From assembly GCA_013813075.1 (NCBI GenBank), contig JACCSI010000338.1, positions 1-5,594 on the forward strand: DNA of 5,594 nucleotides, given 5' to 3'. The notes below the pieces were generated by a model, which ran no database searches, was not told the origin of the DNA, and saw only the letters and a list, made by a program, of their open reading frames with translations. Origin of the DNA: Acidobacteriota bacterium. GTDB taxonomy: Bacteria > Acidobacteriota > Vicinamibacteria > Vicinamibacterales > UBA2999. Positions 1 through 5,001 of this stretch are shown in pieces. Numbering within the stretch: the first letter of the stretch is position 1; the number at the start of each line of letters is the position of its first letter. Made by a program: the position numbers and the translations under genes.

Positions 1-5
1 TTTCA

Positions 6-113
6 ATGAAGACGAAACTGTTTGCTCTGACCGCGGCATTTGCCCTCTTCGCGACGACGGCCGCTGCCGCAATGAACTGGGCAGAAATGGGCTGCTGCCC
101 GCTCTGTAAGTAA
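6..113 (+). CDS. Small secreted cysteine-rich peptide (35 aa), unrecognised
   Basis: The frame encodes 35 residues from ATG to TAA. Residues 1-22 look like a Sec signal peptide: basic start (MKTK), hydrophobic core (LFALTAAFALFATTAA) and an alanine-rich end suitable for signal peptidase I. Cleavage near A22 would leave about 13 residues, MNWAEMGCCPLCK, with three cysteines as CCxxC. I recognise no family. The CCxxC tail and the position upstream of a metal-handling operon suggest a periplasmic metal-binding or redox peptide, but that is inference. Only five bases lie upstream in the window, so the ribosome binding site cannot be seen and a start further upstream cannot be excluded; the signal peptide directly after ATG argues for this start. 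It is followed by a GC-rich hairpin and about 450 bases without a gene, so it probably ends a separate transcript. Confidence 0.55.
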   Translation: MKTKLFALTAAFALFATTAAAAMNWAEMGCCPLCK

Positions 114-127
114 CCGAGCATTTCTGT

Positions 128-163
128 GGCAGGGGCGCCGGGGCAACGCTCCTGCGCCCTGCC
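128..163 (+). terminator. GC-rich hairpin after the small peptide gene, possible terminator
   Basis: The left arm GGCAGGGGCGC (128-138) pairs with GCGCCCTGCC (154-163) with one bulged G, giving a ten-pair stem 15 bases after the stop codon at 113. There is no T-run after it, so it is not a canonical intrinsic terminator. It could stabilise the mRNA 3' end or act with Rho. Confidence 0.35.
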
Positions 164-412
164 CGCAATGCCGTCCATTCTCGCAGCCGACGGGCCCGCA
201 GTCCGCGGCGTCGTCCGCGTAACGCGCGCGCTCGGGATGAGTTATACCCGCCACACGAATCACGTCGGATGCTGGATCCGTCCGCTGGTTGTCAGAAACT
301 CGTCGCATTGAAACAGGCGCCATCGTGTTTGCGCGCGTCCAGGACGAGCGGTGCACGTGTTTCCTGGCGGGCAGGTAAGGACGGCACATTAAAAGTTACT
401 TCTCGGCTTCGG

Positions 413-495
413 GGGGAGATTCCCCACTCCGACCACCGGAAACGGCGGTATCAACGCGGGTGTTGAGAACCGCACGCGCGGGACCGCTGGCGCGT
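413..495. repeat. Run of four adjacent small hairpins
   Basis: Four inverted repeats follow one another: GGGGA/TCCCC around GAT (413-425); ACC-a-CCG / CGG-c-GGT closed by a GAAA tetraloop (432-449); TCAAC/GTTGA around a six-base loop (451-466); and ACGCG/CGCGT around twelve bases (474-495). Each stem is short and could arise by chance in GC-rich DNA, but their end-to-end packing and the GNRA loop would fit a structured RNA or leader. No coding frame explains them. Confidence 0.3.
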
Positions 496-525
496 TTCCT
501 GCGACGTGACAAGAGCGACCACACA

Positions 526-550
526 TCGTTACGACCCGCGTCTGTAACGA
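526..550. repeat. Perfect 7-bp inverted repeat upstream of the metal-operon promoter
   Basis: TCGTTAC (526-532) and GTAACGA (544-550) are exact reverse complements separated by 11 bases, centred about 30 bp upstream of the -35 element at 567. The position suits an additional protein-binding site. It could equally be the last hairpin of the run that begins at 413. Confidence 0.35.
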
Positions 551-566
551 GCGGACGAATATGGGC

Positions 567-598
567 TTGACTCTGGAGTGCGCTCCAGGGTGAATACT
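567..598 (+). promoter_or_regulatory. MerR-family (ZntR-type) metal-responsive promoter/operator
   Basis: TTGACT (567-572) is a good -35 element and AATACT (593-598) a good -10, separated by 20 bp, longer than the usual 17 and typical of promoters activated by MerR-type DNA distortion. The spacer holds a dyad spanning 570-591 with core arms CTGGAG (573-578) and CTCCAG (583-588) around TGCG; outward it continues with one mismatched pair (572/589). From memory, the E. coli zntA promoter has the same -35, the same CTCTGGAG half-site and the same 20-bp spacing. The natural ligand is the MerR-family protein encoded at 1092-1511, which would make the operon autoregulated. Transcription should begin around 604-606, at the start codon of the first gene. 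Confidence 0.87.
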
Positions 599-604
599 TG
601 TGAA

Positions 605-1087
605 ATGGCCTCCTGCTGCGGATCCTCTGACCGCGTGCCTGCACCCGTAACGTCGCGATGTCCTCAGAGCGGCACGAAGGGCCTCACCGTCAATTTGCTA
701 ACCGTCAAGGCCTTGCTCTGTGAGTCTGCACTCAGGGTCGTTCAGGAGGGTCCGTATCGATTCTGTGCCGACCCAACGTGCGCGGTGGTGTACTTCGACA
801 ACGAAGGACACGTGTTCCACACAGCGGACCTGCGGGTGCCCGTCTGGCAGAAGCAATCCGCCGGTGCGCGCATGATCTGTTATTGCTTCGGCGAGAACGA
901 GGCTTCAATGGCACGTGAGTTGGCAGCGGCACGTCGGTGCGACGCCTCACTCCGGGTACGAGAGCACATTGCGGCCGGCCGCTGCGCCTGCGAAGTGCGG
1001 AACCCGCGCGGCGCGTGCTGCTTGGGCGATGTGATGGAGGCCGTTGCACGGATCGAGGCCGAATCTGCCTCGGTCCTTCCGAAGTAG
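605..1087 (+). CDS. CopZ-N-like iron-sulfur/zinc metallochaperone
   Basis: This 160-residue cytosolic protein has 13 cysteines and matches the family annotated as putative iron-sulfur cluster-binding metallochaperone, related to the N-terminal domain of Archaeoglobus CopZ, which binds a [2Fe-2S] cluster and zinc. Visible landmarks are a CC pair at 4-5, CPQSG at 19-23 followed by TVKALL, YRFCADPTC (51-59) with VVYF, DLRVPVWQK (75-83), ICYCFGE (91-97) resembling the first half of a BFD-type [2Fe-2S] site, and a C-terminal CAC (127-129) and ACCLGDV (137-143). It lacks the HMA domain fused in Archaeoglobus CopZ. The start at 605 keeps the N-terminal CC motif; it sits at the predicted transcription start, so the message may be leaderless. 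The family usually has CPxCG near the start, and here the second cysteine is Ser22. It likely accepts metal from the MerT-like transporter. The metal is not known. Confidence 0.88.
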   Translation: MASCCGSSDRVPAPVTSRCPQSGTKGLTVNLLTVKALLCESALRVVQEGPYRFCADPTCAVVYFDNEGHVFHTADLRVPVWQKQSAGARMICYCFGENEASMARELAAARRCDASLRVREHIAAGRCACEVRNPRGACCLGDVMEAVARIEAESASVLPK

Positions 1088-1091
1088 GTCC

Positions 1092-1511
1092 ATGGCTACC
1101 AAATATCGGATCAGTGAAATTGCAGAGAAAACGGGCGTCACGTCTGATGCCATCCGCTACTACGAACGGCTTGGCGTGTTGCCACGTCCGGCGCGTACGG
1201 CTGGCGGGCTGCGGACGTACGGGGATGGCTTGCTGCCACGGGTCCGCTTCATCCAACAGGCCCAGGCTATGGGGCTGACCTTGAAAGACGTCAAGGAACT
1301 GGTGGCCAACGAAGGACGCAGCGGCCAACAACGATGCCGCCGGGTCCGGGATCTCCTGAAGAGCCGGCTTGCGGACGTGGATGCCCGGCTCAAGGAGATG
1401 CACGCGTTTCGACGAACGCTCCGCATCCATCTTCAGGATTGCGAGCACGCTCTCGAGCAGGAACAACCAGTCTGCCCGGTCATGTCCGAATTGGGAGCGT
1501 CACGGCAATGA
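1092..1511 (+). CDS. MerR-family metal-responsive transcriptional regulator
   Basis: The protein has 139 residues, a normal MerR-family length. Residues 5-43 form the winged helix-turn-helix with the signature IRYYERLGVLPRP and the wing GGLRTY; a long dimerisation helix runs from about 80 to 118. Candidate metal ligands are C82, C117 and C128. Hg-type MerR uses three cysteines near 82, 117 and 126, so the layout is Hg-like, but the loop between the last two is ten residues instead of eight. The double cysteine of ZntR-type sensors (CC) is absent: here it is C117-E-H119. ATG at 1092, four bases after the previous stop with a weak AGTAGG upstream, begins exactly at the conserved N-terminus; upstream in-frame ATG at 1044 would add residues unlike the family. 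It lies second in the operon it probably controls, in the same orientation, instead of divergently or first. Confidence 0.93.
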   Translation: MATKYRISEIAEKTGVTSDAIRYYERLGVLPRPARTAGGLRTYGDGLLPRVRFIQQAQAMGLTLKDVKELVANEGRSGQQRCRRVRDLLKSRLADVDARLKEMHAFRRTLRIHLQDCEHALEQEQPVCPVMSELGASRQ

Positions 1512-1822
1512 AGACCGCTCTCGCCTCGGTGCTGGCTGCCGGCGTTGCCTCAGCATGTTGTATCGGACCTGTAGCGGTCGTCCTGCTCGGCGCCGGGACG
1601 TTCGCCGCCGCGTTATCCGCGCTGGAACCGTACCGTCCATTTTTGCTTAGCGCGACGGCGCTCCTGCTTGGCGTCGCGTTCTACGTCGCCTATCGCCCAA
1701 CGTTGGACCGCGATACCTGTTCGCCAGCGTCGCGAACACGCAACCGTGTCGCTGTGTGGTTCGCGGTGGCGCTCACGACAGCACTCGCCACTTTTCCTTA
1801 CTACGTTCTCTATCTTTTCTGA
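1508..1822 (+). CDS. merT: MerT-like inner-membrane metal transporter
   Basis: This 104-residue protein has three predicted membrane spans, at about 5-38, 44-62 and 81-103, as in MerT. The first span carries the vicinal pair C17-C18 in ACCIGP, which in MerT receives the metal ion from MerP. LEPYRP (39-44) and the C-terminal FPYYV (96-100) are also MerT hallmarks. In classical MerT the cytosolic loop between spans two and three carries a second cysteine pair (CxxxxxC); here the loop RDTCSP has only C71. The start ATG at 1508 overlaps the regulator's stop codon as ATGA, indicating translational coupling. Its partners would be the periplasmic HMA protein immediately downstream and the cysteine-rich metallochaperone upstream. 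Substrate may be Hg(II) or another thiophilic ion; this cannot be read from the sequence. Confidence 0.9.
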   Translation: MKTALASVLAAGVASACCIGPVAVVLLGAGTFAAALSALEPYRPFLLSATALLLGVAFYVAYRPTLDRDTCSPASRTRNRVAVWFAVALTTALATFPYYVLYLF

Positions 1823-1830
1823 AGGAGGAC
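1821..1830 (+). promoter_or_regulatory. Strong Shine-Dalgarno sequence of the MerP-like gene
   Basis: GAAGGAGGAC ends two bases before ATG at 1833 and contains the full AGGAGG core about five bases from the start. It is the only near-consensus ribosome binding site in the operon, overlaps the last bases of the MerT-like gene, and suggests the periplasmic binding protein is made in larger amounts than its neighbours. Confidence 0.85.
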
Positions 1831-1832
1831 AC

Positions 1833-2153
1833 ATGCGAAAGATTCTAATATTGGCAGCAGCGGTTCTTGTCGGCGGCGTCGCAACGGCCACAGCGGTAGG
1901 CGGACAGTCCACACAGACGAAGCCGGCCGAAGGTACAAAAGTCTTCACGATCAAAGTGAGCGGCATGACCTGCTCTGGCTGTGAAGCGGCGTTGAAAATC
2001 GCCGCGAAACAGATTGACGGGGTCGAAGACGCGAAGGCCAGCTACGCGAAGGGGACGGCTGAGATCACCTACGATTCCGCCAAGACATCGCCCGAGGCGA
2101 TCGCGAAGGCCATCGCCCAGAAGACTGGCTACAAGACCGAGGTGGCGAAGTAG
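1833..2153 (+). CDS. merP: MerP-like periplasmic heavy-metal-binding protein (HMA domain)
   Basis: The 106-residue product begins with a Sec signal peptide (MRK followed by a hydrophobic core to about residue 22, likely cleaved within ATAVGG). After a short linker, residues about 36-104 form one heavy-metal-associated domain with the ferredoxin-like fold. The metal site is GMTCSGCE at 44-51, ligands C47 and C50. In the mercury system MerP captures the ion in the periplasm and hands it to the cysteine pair of MerT; the adjacent upstream position of a MerT-like gene, ten bases away, supports the same role here. The HMA motif also occurs in copper chaperones, and Y100 near the end is a residue more often seen in copper-type domains, so metal specificity remains open. 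The domain complements the CopZ-like protein upstream, which lacks an HMA domain. This is the last gene of the operon. Confidence 0.9.
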   Translation: MRKILILAAAVLVGGVATATAVGGQSTQTKPAEGTKVFTIKVSGMTCSGCEAALKIAAKQIDGVEDAKASYAKGTAEITYDSAKTSPEAIAKAIAQKTGYKTEVAK

Positions 2154-2422
2154 CGCGCTGACCACTCGGCGCCAGAATGAGGGCCGTGATGTGACGGCAT
2201 CAGTGCAGATTGGACTCGGTCTGTCGCTTTGAGACCGCTTCCGCGCTCCCGATGACTCAGCGCAACAAGAGAGCCGTCCTGAGTCCTTGAAACGTGAGAT
2301 TGCGACGATCTTGAGCGCCTCCGCCGATGGCCATCGCTGCAATTGCCTTGACGATTAGACGTCGAACGCCCACCGCCGTTGTTCCAAATGGCGACCCGAA
2401 TGGGCGGCGAACCGAGCCACGC
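2154..2422. other. Noncoding spacer after the metal operon
   Basis: I find no convincing gene here. Short frames such as a 35-codon frame from 2327 to 2434 lack a ribosome binding site and family resemblance. A weak hairpin lies at 2217-2237. No repeat, tRNA or insertion-sequence end is evident. Confidence 0.55.
2217..2237 (+). terminator. Weak hairpin, possible end of the metal operon transcript
   Basis: CGGTCT (2217-2222) pairs perfectly with AGACCG (2232-2237) across a nine-base loop, about 65 bases after the MerP-like stop codon. No T-tract follows, so a terminator role is only suggested by position. Confidence 0.2.
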
Positions 2423-2450
2423 TTGACCGACTGATTCAGTCGGATATACA
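2423..2450 (+). promoter_or_regulatory. Candidate promoter with palindromic operator for the TonB-dependent receptor
   Basis: TTGACC (2423-2428) and TATACA (2445-2450) are spaced by 16 bp, giving a plausible sigma-70-like promoter. The perfect palindrome CCGACTGATTCAGTCGG (2427-2443; 8-bp arms around a central T) fills the spacer and overlaps the -35 element. A dimeric repressor bound there would block RNA polymerase. It is unlike the operator at 567-598 in sequence and spacing, so a different regulator is likely. Transcription would start near 2457. Confidence 0.6.
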
Positions 2451-2455
2451 GTTGA

Positions 2456-2482
2456 CCAAGTTGCGACTCAATCTCAACTTGG
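2456..2482 (+). promoter_or_regulatory. 5' leader hairpin overlapping the receptor's ribosome binding site
   Basis: CCAAGTTG (2456-2463) and CAACTTGG (2475-2482) are exact reverse complements around an 11-base loop. The right arm includes the first two bases of GGAG (2481-2484), the only visible Shine-Dalgarno sequence for the TTG start at 2493. If transcription starts near 2457, the hairpin would be at or near the extreme 5' end of the message and could limit ribosome access. It could alternatively be a second operator. Confidence 0.45.
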
Positions 2483-2492
2483 AGCCCCTGCC

Positions 2493-4880
2493 TTGATTTT
2501 TCAACCGCGCGCCCTTCCGACTCTCTCCATCCTCACCATCATCCTGTGTGCGCCGGGACGGGCCGCGGCTCAACCGTCGAATGTCGGCACTCTGACGGGA
2601 GTCGCGGTGGACCCGTCGGGAGCGACGGTACCCGCGGCCACCATCACCGTGCGATCCAGCCTTGTCGTCCAGTCCAGCGTGACCGGGCTGAATGGCCGGT
2701 TCAGTATGGCGAACTTGAGTGCCGGGGAGTATTTCATCGAGGCCAAAGCGGCAGGCCTCGCCGCAGCGCCCAAGCCCGTGAGCGTTCGCGCGGGTGCGAC
2801 GGTCGAAGTGGGCGTGACGCTACACATCGAAGCCGTGCGACAGGAACTGGTCGTCGGCGCACAGCGGCTCGGCGGCACCGCCGCGCTCGAATCTCGCTTG
2901 CCCGGGTCTTACGACACGATTGGACGCAACGTGCTCGAACTCACGCACCCACACGATACCAACGAGGTGCTGCGCAAGTTCAGCGGGCTGACCGTTCGCG
3001 ACGAAGAAGGTCTCGGACTACGGCCAAATATCGGCGTCCGCGGCCTCAACCCAACCCGTTCATCGAAGACCCTGCTGCTCGAAGATGGCGTGCCGCTGAC
3101 CTTCGCGCCCTATGGCGACAACGCGTCGTATTATCACCCGCCGATCGAGCGGTTCGACGCCATCGAAGTGCTCAAAGGCTCGGGCCAGATCGCATTTGGA
3201 CCCTCAACCATCGGTGGCGTGATCAATTACATCACCCCCGTCCCGCCATCCCGACCTGCCGGCTCGGTTGCGATCACCGGCGGCACCCGCTCGTTCATGA
3301 ACGCCGTCGCCACCGCGGGCGCCACGCGCGGACGGGTCGGCGTGCTGCTCGACCTGATGCGCAAGCGCAGTGATGGCGCGCGGGAGAACACCCACAGCAC
3401 CTTGACCGATCTCGGCGGTAAATTGGTCGCGACCGCCGGCACGGCGCACGTGTTCACGATCAAGGGCAACTACTACGCCGAAGATTCGCAACTGACGTAC
3501 TCGGGCCTTCGCGCCGACGAATTCGACCAGGATCCACGGCAGAATCCGTTTGCCAACGACGCCTTTGAGGGTGATCGGGTCGGTGGTTCAGTCGCGCACG
3601 CTGGAGCGTTGTCGGCGCGAGTGCTCCTCACGACCACGGCCTACGTGTCGCACTTCGGCCGCGATTGGTGGCGGCAGTCGAGTAATTCGACGCAGCGGCC
3701 GAACGATAGCAGCGACCCCGATTGCGCCGGAATGATGAATCTGTCCACCACGTGCGGTAACGAAGGGCGATTACGGCGTTACCTCACGCTTGGCCTGGAG
3801 AGTAAGGCACGTCTCGACGTCGGCAGTCTATCGATCGATACCGGCGTGCGTGTCCATCGCGAGCAGCAGGAACGGCGACAGGAAAACGGTGCAACTCCGC
3901 GGGCGCGGGCCGGAGTGGCGGTCGAAAACAACGCACGCGACGCCGACGCGGTGTCCGCGTTTGTCCAGCCGCGCGTCACTGTCGGGCGATTCGCGATCAC
4001 ACCCGGCCTGCGCCTTGAACGGGTGCGGTTCGAGCGCACCAATCGGTTGGCTGGTGACGTGGTGGCCGGCTCGACGACTCTGACCCAGTGGATCCCCGGC
4101 GTCGGTATCTCCTGGGCTCCGGCCGACCACGCGCTCCTTTTTGGCGGCGTTCACCGTGGCTTTGCGCCGCCGCGAGTTGAAGACGTCATCACGAACAGCG
4201 GCGGCGTGGTTGACCTCGATGCCGAGTTGTCGTGGAACAGCGAGGTCGGTGTCCGAACGCGCGTGCTCGAAGGAGTGACGTTATCCGGTGCCTGGTTCCG
4301 GATGGATTACGAGAATCAAATTGTGCCGGCGTCAGTTGCCGGCGGCGCAGGCGCGACGCTGACCAACGCGGGGCAGACACTCCATCAGGGTCTTGAGCTA
4401 TCGGCACAAATTGATTCGGCGTCCTGGCGACAGACGTCGCACAACGTCTATCTCCGTCTGGCCACCACCTTCATCCCCATCGCCCGTTTTGCTGGCGTGC
4501 GCGCGAGCAACATTCGTGGGTTTGAATCGGTACGCGTCGACGGAAATCGCCTCCCGTACGCGCCACGACAGACGACCAACGCCACCGTTGGCTTCACACA
4601 GCGCCGATGGTTCGACGGGTCCATCGAAGCGTCGGCGGTCGGCGCGCAGTTCGCTGACGATCTGAATTCAGTGGCCACGTCAGCGGATGGCCAGCGCGGG
4701 CTCATCCCGGCCTCGGTGGTGTGGAACGCCTCGGCCAACGTCTTTCTGAAGCCGTCTCGCGTGACCGCGTATCTCTCGGTCAAGAACGTGGCTGACCGGC
4801 TTTATATCGTCGACCGTAGCCGCGGCCTTCTCCCGGGGTCGCCGCGTTTGGTTCAGGCGGGACTTCGCGTCTCTTTCTAG
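2493..4880 (+). CDS. FecA-like TonB-dependent outer-membrane receptor
   Basis: The 795-residue product imports a ligand, probably an iron chelate, across the outer membrane using TonB energy. Residues 1-26 are a signal peptide ending AAAQ. Residues about 31-112 form a carboxypeptidase-regulatory-like beta-sandwich (GTLTGVAVDPSGA, then LNGRFSMANLSAGEYFIEA), a common N-terminal addition in Acidobacteriota and Bacteroidota receptors. RQELVVGA (116-123) resembles a TonB box. The plug, about 140-250, has FecA-like motifs: RGLNP, LLLEDGVPL, APYGDN, IEVLKGSGQIAFGPSTIGGVINYIT split across 224-248. The rest is the 22-strand barrel, with a likely disulfide-bonded loop (C411, C421) and terminal LRVSF ending in phenylalanine. 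Length is close to FecA. TTG at 2493 follows GGAG by eight bases and places the signal peptide at the N-terminus; no ATG or GTG alternative precedes it in frame before the stop at 2424. No FecI/FecR genes or FecR-signalling domain are visible. The substrate is inferred only. Confidence 0.92.
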   Translation: MIFQPRALPTLSILTIILCAPGRAAAQPSNVGTLTGVAVDPSGATVPAATITVRSSLVVQSSVTGLNGRFSMANLSAGEYFIEAKAAGLAAAPKPVSVRAGATVEVGVTLHIEAVRQELVVGAQRLGGTAALESRLPGSYDTIGRNVLELTHPHDTNEVLRKFSGLTVRDEEGLGLRPNIGVRGLNPTRSSKTLLLEDGVPLTFAPYGDNASYYHPPIERFDAIEVLKGSGQIAFGPSTIGGVINYITPVPPSRPAGSVAITGGTRSFMNAVATAGATRGRVGVLLDLMRKRSDGARENTHSTLTDLGGKLVATAGTAHVFTIKGNYYAEDSQLTYSGLRADEFDQDPRQNPFANDAFEGDRVGGSVAHAGALSARVLLTTTAYVSHFGRDWWRQSSNSTQRPNDSSDPDCAGMMNLSTTCGNEGRLRRYLTLGLESKARLDVGSLSIDTGVRVHREQQERRQENGATPRARAGVAVENNARDADAVSAFVQPRVTVGRFAITPGLRLERVRFERTNRLAGDVVAGSTTLTQWIPGVGISWAPADHALLFGGVHRGFAPPRVEDVITNSGGVVDLDAELSWNSEVGVRTRVLEGVTLSGAWFRMDYENQIVPASVAGGAGATLTNAGQTLHQGLELSAQIDSASWRQTSHNVYLRLATTFIPIARFAGVRASNIRGFESVRVDGNRLPYAPRQTTNATVGFTQRRWFDGSIEASAVGAQFADDLNSVATSADGQRGLIPASVVWNASANVFLKPSRVTAYLSVKNVADRLYIVDRSRGLLPGSPRLVQAGLRVSF

Positions 4881-5001
4881 CAGCGCTCACCCACCGAACG
4901 AGCGGGACCAGCTCGTCGGAGCGGTCACCTCCCGGGGTCAGGTGAATCGGGTCACAAACAGTGACAGCCCTGCGCACAGCGTTGTGGTTCAATGTTGGAC
5001 T
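4881..5001. other. Spacer with three consecutive hairpins after the receptor gene
   Basis: CCG-a-ACGAGC / GCTCGT-CGG (4894-4919), TCACCT / AGGTGA (4925-4945) and GTCAC / GTGAC (4951-4965) follow each other closely. The first begins 13 bases after the receptor stop codon and could end or stabilise its transcript, though no T-run follows any of them. I see no clear promoter for the next gene, so read-through from the receptor gene is possible. Confidence 0.4.

Larger units (their letters stand above)
114..566. other. Noncoding stretch with no recognisable gene
   Basis: Open frames here on both strands are arginine/serine/proline-rich, lack credible ribosome binding sites and match no family I recognise, so I treat them as chance frames of GC-rich DNA. 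What the stretch does hold is a set of short inverted repeats, one at 128-163 and a run between 413 and 550 listed separately. I see no tRNA, transposase fragment, direct repeat array or insertion-sequence end. Confidence 0.6.

Noticed and set aside
3..389. 128-codon open frame on the - strand across the small peptide gene and hairpin
   Set aside because: Composition is arginine-, histidine- and cysteine-rich without domain resemblance, no ribosome binding site is evident, and it lies opposite a plausible signal-peptide gene.
526..550. Integron attC-like site
   Set aside because: The arms do not fit the RYYYAAC/GTTRRRY core sites and there are no gene cassettes or integrase nearby.
578..604. 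Upstream start for the metallochaperone at ATG 578
   Set aside because: This ATG lies within the operator dyad, upstream of the predicted transcription start, and the extra nine residues precede the conserved MxxCC N-terminus.
732..1466. 244-codon open frame on the - strand
   Set aside because: It is antisense to the metallochaperone and MerR-family genes, both firmly supported by family motifs; its arginine/proline-rich product is typical of shadows of GC-rich genes.
1845..2342. 165-codon open frame on the - strand
   Set aside because: It is antisense to the HMA-domain protein and has no recognisable domain or start signal.
2327..2434. 35-codon frame starting MAIAAIALTIRRR in the spacer before the receptor
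   Set aside because: No Shine-Dalgarno sequence, arginine/proline-rich second half, and its end overlaps the promoter palindrome.
2546..3373. 275-codon + strand frame inside the receptor gene
   Set aside because: It is a second-frame shadow of a receptor whose correct frame carries signal peptide, plug and barrel motifs throughout.
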